DNA of 43,725 nt from Actinomycetota bacterium (GCA_027592195.1 JAQCKU010000003.1:1-43725), one strand, 5' to 3'; shown: positions 9,604 through 20,835, counted from the first letter of the stretch. A program made the numbers and translations. Notes: generated by a model from the sequence alone, not told the origin.

Positions 9604-10351
9604 GATTGATTCTTTATCGGTCAACTTCGGCGGACTTAAAGCCCTAAGTAATGTCTCACTTAATCTAAATAGCGGTGAAATTCTCGGTCTAATTGGACCC
9701 AATGGCGCCGGCAAGACAACTTTATTTAATGCTCTCTCTGGCTTTGTGACCCCAGCCTCTGGCAATTTGAAATTATTTGGCGAGCAGATCGAATGGCCTC
9801 GCGCCGATCAACTTGTGAAGTTGGGAATTGCCAGAACTCTTCAAGGAGTAGGACTTTTTCCTGATCTAACGGTTTTAGAGAATGTGATGCTTGGCGCTGA
9901 TATCGGGGCACGGACTGGTTTAATCCGGGCAGCGTTAGGTTTGAGCCATAGAGATGAGAGCGCTCTCGCTCAAAAGTCTCAGACGATGCTTGAGCGAGTT
10001 TATGCAGGCCATCTCGGAGAGAGAAGAGCAGATACCCTCTCTTATCCAGATACTAAACGAGTTGCAATCGCTCGGGCTTTAGTCAGTGATCCAAAAATTC
10101 TTCTTCTCGATGAACCTGCTGGAGGCCTTGGTGGACAAGATATTGCTTGGCTCAATGGGCTAATAAGAAATATAACTTCCTCATGTGCGGTCGTTTTAGT
10201 TGAACACCATATGGATGTTGTTATGAGTGTCTGTAATCGAATCTATGTTTTAAATTTTGGTGAAGTTATCGCCAGCGGTTCACCTGATCAAGTTCGAAAT
10301 AACCCTGATGTTGTCACTGCCTATCTTGGAAGTGGAGCTAACAACTCATGA
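9581..10351 (+). CDS. Liv/HAAT-type ABC transporter ATP-binding protein (LivG-like)
   Basis: Walker A GPNGAGKTT; Walker B ILLLDEPAGGL; LivG-type EHHMDVVM. Likely ATG 9581, overlapping the alr 3' end. The signature motif reads LSYPD. Confidence 0.9.
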   Translation: MINQQILEIDSLSVNFGGLKALSNVSLNLNSGEILGLIGPNGAGKTTLFNALSGFVTPASGNLKLFGEQIEWPRADQLVKLGIARTLQGVGLFPDLTVLENVMLGADIGARTGLIRAALGLSHRDESALAQKSQTMLERVYAGHLGERRADTLSYPDTKRVAIARALVSDPKILLLDEPAGGLGGQDIAWLNGLIRNITSSCAVVLVEHHMDVVMSVCNRIYVLNFGEVIASGSPDQVRNNPDVVTAYLGSGANNS

Positions 10352-11058
10352 CCTTGAAAGTTGAACGTCTTGTGGTTGAACATGGCGCAATCCGCGCTTT
10401 AGATGGGATCTCCTTTGAGGTTGATGCCGGCTCGCTTGCCGCTGTGATTGGCTCTAATGGCGCAGGAAAGACAACGCTACTTCGAACGATTTCAGGTTTA
10501 AAAGATGCCAAATTAGGAAAGATTTTCTGGAAGGATCGAGAGATCACTGGTATGAAACCTGAAGATCTAGTTAGGCGAGGCCTTGCCCATGTCTCGGAGG
10601 GAAAATCTGTTATCCCGGAGCTAACAGTGAGAGAAAATCTATCTCTCGGTGGAATCTGGCGAAATAATAAGAGTGAATTAGAAGAATCAATAGGTGAAGT
10701 TATCAATCTCTTTCCGCGATTAGGTGAGCGGATGGATCAACGGGCCGATACTTTATCTGGTGGCGAGCGACAGATGTTAGCTATTGGTCGAGCGCTCGCC
10801 TCAAAACCAGAACTCTTATTACTTGATGAGCCCTCTCTCGGCCTTGCACCATTAGTTGTGGAGCAGATCTTTGAGACGATCTCTCAATTATGTCGCCAGC
10901 AAGGAATTACCATCATTTTAGTTGAGCAGAATGCAATGGGAGCTTTAGCTATTGCAGATACAGGAATTATTATTAATTTAGGTGTGATTGTTGCGCAAGG
11001 TGATGCAGGTAGCTTAGTAGCTGATCCTGCACTGAAGTCTGCGTATCTGGGGTACTGA
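10348..11058 (+). CDS. Liv/HAAT-type ABC transporter ATP-binding protein (LivF-like)
   Basis: Walker A GSNGAGKTT, LSGGERQMLAIGRAL, LLLLDEPSLGLAP; ATGA overlap with the upstream gene. Confidence 0.92.
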   Translation: MTLKVERLVVEHGAIRALDGISFEVDAGSLAAVIGSNGAGKTTLLRTISGLKDAKLGKIFWKDREITGMKPEDLVRRGLAHVSEGKSVIPELTVRENLSLGGIWRNNKSELEESIGEVINLFPRLGERMDQRADTLSGGERQMLAIGRALASKPELLLLDEPSLGLAPLVVEQIFETISQLCRQQGITIILVEQNAMGALAIADTGIIINLGVIVAQGDAGSLVADPALKSAYLGY

Positions 11059-11954
11059 TGCAACAATTAATAAATACTCTTCTTATTGGCGTCAGCATCG
11101 GATCGATTTATGCTCTGATGGCGCTGGCTTTAGTACTGGTCTGGCGCTCGACTCGCGTTGTTAATTTTGCGCAAGCCGGTCAAGCAATTCTCTCCACTTA
11201 TATTGCCTGGGAAGTTGTTAACCGTAGCGGCAGTTTTCTTATGGCATTTATTCTCGCTGTTGCCATTGGTGGGCTTATTGGTGGCCTGGTGGAATCTGGT
11301 TTAATGCGAGTTCTACTGAAACATGCCAATGAAGGACCAGTTGCAGCGGTTGCTCCCGTCATAGCAACGCTGGGCCTGCTTGCTGTAATTCGAGCAGTTG
11401 TTGGTCTGATCTGGACCAATGAGGGAAAGAGATTTGAATCCCCAGTCAGTACCGCAGGTTTTGTTATCGGTGATGCAACGCTGCCGTTTTCTCGATTAAA
11501 TCTACTTATTATTGTAACTGCAGCGGTTGTAATGATTATATTCTCAATTATTTTTCAGAAGACAAATCTTGGACTTGCGCTACGAGCAGCTGCCTATAAC
11601 CCAGAGATTGCACGTCTTTCTGGCGTTCGAGTAGCAACAACAAGAACTATTGGTTGGATCTTTGCTGGCGCAGCTGGCGCCGTCGCAGGAATATTAGTCT
11701 CTCCAAATGATTCACTCACGCCCAACTCACTCGACACCCTCTTAGTCTTTGGATTTGTTGCTGCCGTTATTGGTGGGTTGGAGAGTCTAATTGGGGCTGT
11801 CGTTGGAGGATTAGTTCTTGGCGTTGGGCTCTCCTTCGTTCTTATCTATCTTGGAACATCGCTCATTTTTCCTACTACCTTTGTTGTTTTAGTTCTCATT
11901 CTGCTTTTAAAACCTGCCGGGCTCTTTGGAGCAAAGGGGGCGCGCAGTGCATAG
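11058..11954 (+). CDS. Liv-type ABC transporter permease (LivH-like)
   Basis: GVSIGSIYALMALALVLVWRSTRVVNFAQAG; polytopic; TGATG-type overlap with livF. Confidence 0.92.
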   Translation: MQQLINTLLIGVSIGSIYALMALALVLVWRSTRVVNFAQAGQAILSTYIAWEVVNRSGSFLMAFILAVAIGGLIGGLVESGLMRVLLKHANEGPVAAVAPVIATLGLLAVIRAVVGLIWTNEGKRFESPVSTAGFVIGDATLPFSRLNLLIIVTAAVVMIIFSIIFQKTNLGLALRAAAYNPEIARLSGVRVATTRTIGWIFAGAAGAVAGILVSPNDSLTPNSLDTLLVFGFVAAVIGGLESLIGAVVGGLVLGVGLSFVLIYLGTSLIFPTTFVVLVLILLLKPAGLFGAKGARSA

Positions 11955-12963
11955 CCCAAAGTTTCTAAAAAATCCCAATAGAAGAAGGTTGTTATTTTTT
12001 ATCTTTTTAGGATGGCTTCTTCTCCTGATTGGTGATCGCGTTGATGAACTTCGAGTTTATCAAGGGGCTTTGATCGCGATTTATACCTTAGCTATTGGTT
12101 CTGTTATTTTGTTAACTGGATACTCAGGACAGCTATCCATTGGCCACGGAGCTTTTATGGCGGTTGGTGCCTACGCTGCTGCGCTCACTCAGATTTATTT
12201 CTCTCCTCCGATCATTATTACTTTTCTTGCTGCCGTCATAATTACTGCGATCTTTGGAGCGCTCTTAGGTGGTGGGGCTGCAAGACTTTCTGGACCTTAT
12301 TTAGCAGGAACAACTCTTGCACTTGCACTAGGTCTTCCCACCCTTGCAAATCAATTTGAATTTTTAGGTGGCGAGACTGGTTTATCTTTTGATGTTGGCT
12401 TCCCCCCAGAGCGTTATGGATTTGATTTCACTTTATATAAATGGTTTTTCTGGATTGCAGCACTGGCCACCCTCATTATGTTCTGGGTGATGCAAAATAT
12501 TCTTAAAAGCCGTTATGGAAGAGCGTGGAAGGCGGGGCGCTCAAATCAGGCTGCGGCAGAGCTTTTAGGCATTCATGTGGGAAGAAGAAAGGTACTTGCC
12601 TTTACGGTGAGCGCAGGGGTGGCTGGACTTGCTGGGGCTTTACTGGGAATGATCTCAATTGTCTCCCCTTCAGCCTTCCCTTTAAGTCTTTCCTTTGCCA
12701 TTATTACCGGTGCGGTACTCGCCGGTCTCACAAGTCTTGCGGGTAGCATCTTGGGTGGTCTAACTTTGGTGATAATTCCAGAGATAGCCGAAGCGATCTC
12801 AAAGAACGTGAGTGAGTCTGAGGCGGTCTCGGCAAATGTTCCAGGCCTGATCACCGGTGTACTACTGATTTTGACCGTTCTCTTCGCACCAAATGGTCCG
12901 GCAGAGCAGTGGCATCATCATAAAGAGAAGAAAAAGCTCAAAGCTAAAAGTAAAGGTAGTTAA
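11947..12963 (+). CDS. Liv-type ABC transporter permease (LivM-like)
   Basis: GYSGQLSIGHGAFMAVGAYAAA; polytopic. GTG at 11947 is the likely start and overlaps the livH end. Confidence 0.9.
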   Translation: MHSPKFLKNPNRRRLLFFIFLGWLLLLIGDRVDELRVYQGALIAIYTLAIGSVILLTGYSGQLSIGHGAFMAVGAYAAALTQIYFSPPIIITFLAAVIITAIFGALLGGGAARLSGPYLAGTTLALALGLPTLANQFEFLGGETGLSFDVGFPPERYGFDFTLYKWFFWIAALATLIMFWVMQNILKSRYGRAWKAGRSNQAAAELLGIHVGRRKVLAFTVSAGVAGLAGALLGMISIVSPSAFPLSLSFAIITGAVLAGLTSLAGSILGGLTLVIIPEIAEAISKNVSESEAVSANVPGLITGVLLILTVLFAPNGPAEQWHHHKEKKKLKAKSKGS

Positions 12964-13055
12964 AAGTTAGGAATGTTAGAAAAAAAGTTATGAGTGAAGA
13001 GCTCTTAACTGAAATGACAATTGAATAATGCTTACCCCTCTATGGAAGGAAAACA

Positions 13056-14351
13056 ATGATCGGTTCATTTCGTAAGAAGAGCCTGCTGGCTGCTTCTGCG
13101 GTGATCGCGGCATCGGCGCTAGCGCTTACAGCAATTCCGGCTCAAGCATCCAGAGTTGGAGTGACCAAGACCTCAATTAAGCTTGGTATCACTGTGCCGC
13201 TGACAGGCCCGGCCTCACCAGGTTATGCCAAAGTGGCTCCAGCTATGAAGGCATATTTTGAATATGTCAATGCCAATGGCGGAGTCAATGGTCGAAAGAT
13301 CAACCTTATTATTAAAGATGATAAATACCTCCCTCAAGAAGCGGTCAACCGGACCAATGAACTTATTCTCCGAGATAAAGTTTTTGCAATCGTTGGTGCC
13401 CTTGGCACAGCTAATAACCTCGCAGTCAATAGCAAAGTTCGACTTGGCGCCCGTGGCGTTCCAACGCTCTTTGTAAATACTGGCTTTAGTGGTTTTGCAA
13501 ATAAGCGTAAATTCCCAACGCTATTTCCATTATTCCCTTCCTATGCAATGGAAGCAAAGGTCATGGGAACGTATATAAAAGAAAACTTTGCTGGCAAGAA
13601 ACTTGGTCTCATTGTTCAAAATGATGACTTTGGCCAAGATGCGCTTAAAGGTTTTGCTACCGCTGGAGTCAAATTTGATGAAACTATCAAGTATGTCTCT
13701 GGTACACAGAGCGCAACAACTGCAACGACCTGGATCCAAAAGCTAGCTGCAGCGAGAGTTGAAGTTGTCTATCTCTTTGGCGTATCTACTGCAACCGCTG
13801 CAGCCCTTGCTGTGGCAGCGCAGGCGGGATACCGCCCACAATGGATCCTTGGATCCGTTGGTGGAGATGCAACCACAATCCGTACCGCAACAGCTGTTCC
13901 AGTAGCCGTCCTTAATGGTGCGCTTGGTGCATCATTTATGCCTGATGCAGCTGATACAGCTGATGAATATGTCAAGTTCTTCCGAGAAATAAATAATGAG
14001 TACAACAAAGGCGTTGATTTCGATAACAACGTTCTTGCCGGAATGAATGGCGGAATGATGGTGGCTCAAGCTCTTAAAGCTGCTGGCCCGAAGCCAACAC
14101 GTAAGAAATTGATTGCTGCTATTGAAAATAGAGGTGCATCATTTGCTAGCGCTGGTCTTGCACCATTGGCTTTCTCACGAACTAGCCGAGTCGGTTATAC
14201 CGGCTACTGGATTGGCAAATACAATGCAACAGGAGCAATTATTCCTGTTGAAGCAAAGAATGTTATCTATACAACTGATTCTGGTAACGGCCCAGTTGTC
14301 AAGGGAACTTCTAAGCGACCTGCACTTCCAACGAAGGGATTGCCAGAATAA
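13056..14351 (+). CDS. Liv-type (periplasmic binding fold I) ABC substrate-binding protein, secreted
   Basis: Signal peptide ending AIPAQA-S; SIKLGITVPLTGPASPGYA...; adjacent permease and ATPase genes. No lipobox Cys. Confidence 0.9.
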   Translation: MIGSFRKKSLLAASAVIAASALALTAIPAQASRVGVTKTSIKLGITVPLTGPASPGYAKVAPAMKAYFEYVNANGGVNGRKINLIIKDDKYLPQEAVNRTNELILRDKVFAIVGALGTANNLAVNSKVRLGARGVPTLFVNTGFSGFANKRKFPTLFPLFPSYAMEAKVMGTYIKENFAGKKLGLIVQNDDFGQDALKGFATAGVKFDETIKYVSGTQSATTATTWIQKLAAARVEVVYLFGVSTATAAALAVAAQAGYRPQWILGSVGGDATTIRTATAVPVAVLNGALGASFMPDAADTADEYVKFFREINNEYNKGVDFDNNVLAGMNGGMMVAQALKAAGPKPTRKKLIAAIENRGASFASAGLAPLAFSRTSRVGYTGYWIGKYNATGAIIPVEAKNVIYTTDSGNGPVVKGTSKRPALPTKGLPE

Positions 14352-15985
14352 TGAAACTTAAAAAATTAGGTGCGGTACTCGTATCGCTAGCTTTAACCTC
14401 ATTAACACTCGTTGCGCTACCAACTGCAGCGAAAGCATCTGCTCCACTATGTGCTACAGCAGGTGGAGTTACTAGCTGTCAGGGAGTTACCTCTGATGGA
14501 GCAAAGTATGCAATGCAAGTTCCTTTAAACTTTAATGGCACTGCATTTTTATACTCTAAGGGCTACCGCTATCCAATTAGCATCCCTGGTGCATACGATG
14601 TGGCCGCCTCAAGTCTGGTAGAGCAGGTCCCTGGTCGATCAGCAGCTGAAAAGGCTCAAGTAGCTACCTATCTTCTCTCTAAAGGCTATGGAATTTTCTC
14701 CTCTGCCTTTGCAAAGACAGGTTGGAACGCTGATGGCGCAGTAAAGACCAATGCGGAATTGATCGGTCTCTTTACAGAACAATTCACTGCTACCAAAAAG
14801 ATCGTTGCTTGGGGCGAATCACAAGGTGGATTTATCACTCAAGCTCTTGCTGAACAATATCCAGATCTTATTGATGCTGCTGTTCCAGTTTGTATGGTCG
14901 GCGGCTCAGTTGAAGCGGCGCTTAAGATGGCAGGAGATGCGCTCTGGGGAATGAAAACTTTCTTTGATCCAACGATCAAAGCAGGTGGATATTCTGCAGG
15001 AGTACCTGGAGTCGTTGAGCAATTAACCGATATTGGAAAGATTGCAGCTGCGCTCAGATCGCTATCGGCCTCGGTAGTAACAGGAGCATGGCCAGCAACT
15101 TCAACTGTTCCAGCTGCAATTAAATCTGCAATTCCATCTCGCTCAGCAGTAACCCTTATTGGGCAGATGGCAGGACTTCCAAATATCAGCGCACATATTG
15201 ATGGATCAACAGGTCCTGGAGATCCCAACTCTCTAACCTACTCACAATTTGTTGCCGGTATTGCTCCAGCGATTGCAACGCTTCAAAACTTACAAGATGC
15301 AGCAATACTGGGAGTTTTGGTCACTGCAGATCTGGAAGCAATTAATGGTGGTCGAGTTTACGATAACAGTAAGGCTGACTATGAAGCACAGCTTGGTGAT
15401 GGAAAGTTCATCTTCACATCTGCGCTCTCAGGCTTTGATGCAACAGATGCACTCCTTGGTTATTTAGCTGCTGCTCCTCGCGTTAGCGCAGATGCAGCTG
15501 CCTTAACAAAGCTTCGCGCTATGTTGTCACATACTGGAAAAGTAAATGTTCCAACAATTGCTATGACCGCGCCATTTGAATCAACCACCCCAGGTGGCCA
15601 TCTTCAATGGTTAATCAATGCCAATGCGGAGAATCTTGCTGAGGCCAAAGCTGCAGCAGTTGCCTCTATACGTAAAGGCAATCCGATAAGAGTTGAGCAG
15701 AGTAATCTGATGGTGATCTGGAATCTTCCAGCTGAAAAATACACCACCTTTACTGCTCTTGGAACTCCAGATACAAGTAAGCCAGCTGCCAATGGAACGA
15801 ACCACTGCAACTACACAGTTGAGCAGTGGACTACCATGGCAGAGATCGGTGCGCTTGCTGCAGCTGGGGATAGGTTACCTAATCCAGGAATTGTACGGAC
15901 TCTGATTCGTAAAGCTGGTGGTCTCTTCTTTGATCGATTCTTTGAAGCGCCACCACTTAAGTTCTATGAAAGCTATGAGGACTAA
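14351..15985 (+). CDS. Secreted alpha/beta hydrolase, substrate unknown
   Basis: Signal peptide (PTAAKA-S); nucleophile elbow WGESQGG (14813-14830); candidate catalytic His in GTNHCNYT. Start codon overlaps the upstream stop (TAATG). Confidence 0.75.
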   Translation: MKLKKLGAVLVSLALTSLTLVALPTAAKASAPLCATAGGVTSCQGVTSDGAKYAMQVPLNFNGTAFLYSKGYRYPISIPGAYDVAASSLVEQVPGRSAAEKAQVATYLLSKGYGIFSSAFAKTGWNADGAVKTNAELIGLFTEQFTATKKIVAWGESQGGFITQALAEQYPDLIDAAVPVCMVGGSVEAALKMAGDALWGMKTFFDPTIKAGGYSAGVPGVVEQLTDIGKIAAALRSLSASVVTGAWPATSTVPAAIKSAIPSRSAVTLIGQMAGLPNISAHIDGSTGPGDPNSLTYSQFVAGIAPAIATLQNLQDAAILGVLVTADLEAINGGRVYDNSKADYEAQLGDGKFIFTSALSGFDATDALLGYLAAAPRVSADAAALTKLRAMLSHTGKVNVPTIAMTAPFESTTPGGHLQWLINANAENLAEAKAAAVASIRKGNPIRVEQSNLMVIWNLPAEKYTTFTALGTPDTSKPAANGTNHCNYTVEQWTTMAEIGALAAAGDRLPNPGIVRTLIRKAGGLFFDRFFEAPPLKFYESYED

Positions 15986-16016
15986 TAAATAAGAGGAGTT
16001 AATTCTCTTATTTATT
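15984..16016 (+). other. AU-rich hairpin at the hydrolase stop codon
   Basis: Perfect 12-bp inverted repeat aataaataagag ... ctcttatttatt. Confidence 0.7.
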
Positions 16017-16060
16017 CCGTACTAGGAAATACTTCAAAAAATCACCAACTGAACTGATCG

Positions 16061-16097
16061 AAATCAGGGCCTAGGAAACTAGGCCCTGATTTTTTTT
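16061..16097 (+). terminator. Rho-independent terminator after the Liv/hydrolase block
   Basis: aatcagggcctag-GAAA-ctaggccctgatt, 13-bp perfect stem with GAAA tetraloop, followed by a T-run (16090-16097). Confidence 0.93.
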
Positions 16098-16133
16098 GAC
16101 TTCAATCCTCATTTTTTTGATTAGGCTGAGCTC

Positions 16134-16601
16134 ATGTTAGGAGTGGATAGCGAGGGTGCAATCTTTGGAAAGCACCTAATTGAAAGTGAAGATCAGATGC
16201 GTCAATTTGGTTTTCTGCTAGGCCAAGAGTTAAAGGCCGGTGATCTACTGGTTTTAAAAGGGCCGCTTGGCGCCGGCAAGACCACCTTAACGCAAGGAAT
16301 CGGAGGCGCTTTAGGAATTACCGAGATCACCTCTCCTACCTTCATCATCGCAAGAGAACACGCTGGCCCAATACCTTTTATACATGTAGATCTCTACCGA
16401 TTATTAGGAAGTGATACAGCTCAATTTGAATTTGATGATTTAGATCTTCAGAGTCAACGCGAAAGTGCGATCATTGTGATGGAGTGGGGATCTGATCTAG
16501 CTCCAAGGCTTGGCGAGGGGTATATTTTTATCGAGATCAATATTCTTGAAAATTTTCAAGAAGGTGAAGAGAGTAGAGAGCTTTTGGTTGAGAGACGATG
16601 A
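16134..16601 (+). CDS. tsaE: tRNA t6A biosynthesis ATPase TsaE
   Basis: LKGPLGAGKTTLTQGIGGALG, TSPTFIIAREHAG, HVDLYRL. Confidence 0.94.
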   Translation: MLGVDSEGAIFGKHLIESEDQMRQFGFLLGQELKAGDLLVLKGPLGAGKTTLTQGIGGALGITEITSPTFIIAREHAGPIPFIHVDLYRLLGSDTAQFEFDDLDLQSQRESAIIVMEWGSDLAPRLGEGYIFIEINILENFQEGEESRELLVERR

Positions 16602-17182
16602 GAACGCTCATTATTGATACTGCTACCTCTCGAACTTCAGTAGGGCTCTTTGAGGGTAACTCACCGTTATTTGCAGGGAGAATGGATGGCGCTACCTCTC
16701 ATGGCCAGGCGCTACCTCAATTGGTCTCTGCTGCACTGGAAATTGGTAAACCGATCTCTCAAGTTGTAATTGGAATGGGACCTGGACCTTTCACTGGGTT
16801 ACGGGTGGGAATCGCCTTCGCACAAGTTTTTGCTGAGGCGAGAAAGATTCCCCTTCTAGGAATCTCATCATTAGATGGCATCGTCTCTGGTGTTACTGGA
16901 AAATATATTGTTGCAACAGATGCACGAAGACGAGAAATTTACTGGGCAGAGTTTGATTCAGGTAAGAGAACAAGTGAGCCAAGAGTCTCACAACCTAACT
17001 TTGTAAAAGATTTAGGACTTCCAGTTTATGGTGAAGGGGCGCAGCTTTATGGATTTGAAGCTGATATCGATATGACACATCCCAATCCACTTCTTCTCTT
17101 ATCGGCCTTGGAATCTGGGCAGAGAGTAGATCGACCCATGTATCTACGTAAACCAGATGCGCTAACTTTGGAAGAGCGTTGA
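16598..17182 (+). CDS. tsaB: tRNA t6A biosynthesis protein TsaB
   Basis: LIIDTATSRTSVGL, GPGPFTGLRVG, VATDARRREIYWA; ATGA overlap with tsaE. Confidence 0.94.
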   Translation: MRTLIIDTATSRTSVGLFEGNSPLFAGRMDGATSHGQALPQLVSAALEIGKPISQVVIGMGPGPFTGLRVGIAFAQVFAEARKIPLLGISSLDGIVSGVTGKYIVATDARRREIYWAEFDSGKRTSEPRVSQPNFVKDLGLPVYGEGAQLYGFEADIDMTHPNPLLLLSALESGQRVDRPMYLRKPDALTLEER

Positions 17183-17643
17183 TGTTTACCTATAGAGATC
17201 TCACCTTGCTAGATGCGATCGCTATTTTTCAATTAGAGAAGTCTGTTTTCCTGAAAGATGCTTGGTCTCTGCCTCAGATCAAGGAAGAGCTCAGCGGGCC
17301 AAGGCGACGATATATCGCAGCCTTAGTTGGGGAGAAAATTATTGGCTATGCCGGGGTTGCAATAACTGCCCCCACAGGTGATATCCATAGCGTTGCCGTT
17401 TTGCCCGAGTATCGAAGGCGAGGGATTGCGCGAGAGCTTATAGCCAAGTTAGAGGCTTGGGTGATCGATCAGAGAGTTGAACTTTTAACTCTTGAGATGA
17501 GATTGGGAAATGAAGAGGCCGCTTCGCTCTATCAATCTTTAGGATATAAAGAACTGGCAATTCGTAGGAATTATTATGGCGTTGGAGTTGATGCCATTGT
17601 TATGCAGAAAGAGCTTCCAAAATCTCCCCAGGAGATGCGATGA
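17182..17643 (+). CDS. rimI: Ribosomal protein S18-alanine N-acetyltransferase RimI (GNAT)
   Basis: GNAT motif [20 protein letters not shown]..; between tsaB and tsaD; TGATG start. Confidence 0.9.
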   Translation: MFTYRDLTLLDAIAIFQLEKSVFLKDAWSLPQIKEELSGPRRRYIAALVGEKIIGYAGVAITAPTGDIHSVAVLPEYRRRGIARELIAKLEAWVIDQRVELLTLEMRLGNEEAASLYQSLGYKELAIRRNYYGVGVDAIVMQKELPKSPQEMR

Positions 17644-18683
17644 TCGATGGCCCACTAGTTCTTGGAATTGAAACCTCTTGTGATGAAACAGCTGTAGGAA
17701 TTGTTCATGGAAGAAAACTTCTATCAAATGTAATTGCATCTAGCGTTTTAGAACATGAAAGATTTGGCGGCGTTGTTCCGGAAGTTGCAAGCCGTGCACA
17801 TCTTGAGGCGATCTGGCCAACTATTAAAGGTGCGCTATCGGAGAGTAAAGTTGAGTTAAAAGATCTGGATGCTATTGCAGTTACGGCAGGACCTGGGCTA
17901 GTTGGGGCTCTCTTAGTTGGAACATCTGCAGCGAACGCTCTTGCACTTGCTCTCGATAAGCCGCTCTATGGAGTAAATCATCTTGCATCTCATGTAGCAG
18001 TAGATCTTTTAACACATCAATTTGAATTAAAACCATCAATTGCACTTCTGGTCAGTGGTGGACACTCATCGATTTTGAAGATTGAAAAAATCACAGAACC
18101 TTTTGAACAGTTAGGTAGAACGTTAGATGATGCCTCGGGAGAGGCTTTTGACAAAGTAGCGCGATTAATGGGTTTAGGTTTTCCAGGAGGTCCATTAATA
18201 GATCAATTAGCAGAGCTGGGAGAGATAAATATTGATTTTCCAAGAGGGCTTACAGCTGTTAAAGATTTCCAGGAACACCGATTTAATTTCTCATTCTCAG
18301 GTTTAAAAACTGCAGTGGCTCGATATCTCCAATCAAATCCTGGTTATAAGCAGAGCGATCTTGCCGCTTCATTTCAGGAGGCGGTTGTTGATGTATTAAC
18401 GAAGAAGGCGATCGATGCAGCTCAATTTTCTGGGATCGAGACTCTCTTAATCGGTGGTGGGGTAGCGGCCAACTCTCGCCTTCGAGCAGTTGCCAGGGAG
18501 CGCGCTACTGCGGCAGGGCTAGAGCTGCGCATCCCCCCTCCAATTCTCTGCACCGATAATGGGGCGATGGTTGCTGCCCTAGGCGCGCAGCTGGTGAGCG
18601 CGGGAAAACCCGCTTCAGCCTTGGGGATCGCCGTGGACGCCTCTGCGCCTATCTCTCAGATCAGCTGGCCCACCTCAATTTGA
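17640..18683 (+). CDS. tsaD: tRNA N6-adenosine threonylcarbamoyltransferase
   Basis: [45 protein letters not shown]. Confidence 0.97.
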   Translation: MIDGPLVLGIETSCDETAVGIVHGRKLLSNVIASSVLEHERFGGVVPEVASRAHLEAIWPTIKGALSESKVELKDLDAIAVTAGPGLVGALLVGTSAANALALALDKPLYGVNHLASHVAVDLLTHQFELKPSIALLVSGGHSSILKIEKITEPFEQLGRTLDDASGEAFDKVARLMGLGFPGGPLIDQLAELGEINIDFPRGLTAVKDFQEHRFNFSFSGLKTAVARYLQSNPGYKQSDLAASFQEAVVDVLTKKAIDAAQFSGIETLLIGGGVAANSRLRAVARERATAAGLELRIPPPILCTDNGAMVAALGAQLVSAGKPASALGIAVDASAPISQISWPTSI

Positions 18684-18713
18684 GGTTCGGGAATACGACC
18701 CCTAGGGTTCGCG

Positions 18714-18740
18714 TTAGCACTCCAGGGGCGACACTGCTAA
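18714..18740. promoter_or_regulatory. CIRCE element (HrcA operator) upstream of groES-groEL
   Basis: TTAGCACTC-N9-CACTGCTAA; consensus TTAGCACTC-N9-GAGTGCTAA, perfect left arm, two mismatches in the right arm. Confidence 0.88.
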
Positions 18741-18824
18741 TGACCCCTTGAAAAGTGAATACCCTGTAAATCGAATAACTATCGAGTTAGTCGAGTAAGA
18801 GACGAGTTAATAAGGAGCGAAACG

Positions 18825-19118
18825 ATGGCCATTGCCATTAAGCCACTAGAGGACCGCGTTGTAGTTAAACCACTTGATGCTGAAACCACTACCGCATCAG
18901 GTCTTGTTATTCCAGATACCGCAAAAGAGAAGCCACAGGAAGGCAAAGTTGTCGCAGTTGGCCCAGGCCGATTTGATGATGGCGAGCGAGTTCCTATGGA
19001 TGTTAAAGAGGGCGATGTAGTTCTCTATAGCAAATACGGTGGTACTGAAGTTAAGTATGGCGGCGAGGAATATCTCGTCCTTTCAGCTCGCGACATTCTC
19101 GCGATCATCAACAAATAA
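18825..19118 (+). CDS. groES: Co-chaperonin GroES
   Basis: [28 protein letters not shown].., [32 protein letters not shown]. Confidence 0.98.
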   Translation: MAIAIKPLEDRVVVKPLDAETTTASGLVIPDTAKEKPQEGKVVAVGPGRFDDGERVPMDVKEGDVVLYSKYGGTEVKYGGEEYLVLSARDILAIINK

Positions 19119-20777
<1,659 letters not shown>

Positions 20778-20780
20778 TTG

Positions 20781-20819
20781 CTCAAGATCCTTGAAATCCT
20801 GTAAAAAGGAGATCTTGAG
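20781..20819 (+). other. Hairpin downstream of groEL
   Basis: 9-bp inverted repeat ctcaagatc ... gatcttgag with a 21-nt loop. Confidence 0.5.
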
Positions 20820-20835
20820 TCGAATTGAAGTAGAT

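Noticed and set aside
10338-10706. Antisense ORF opposite livF
   Set aside because: Shadow ORF; Ser/Pro/Arg-rich composition, no family resemblance.
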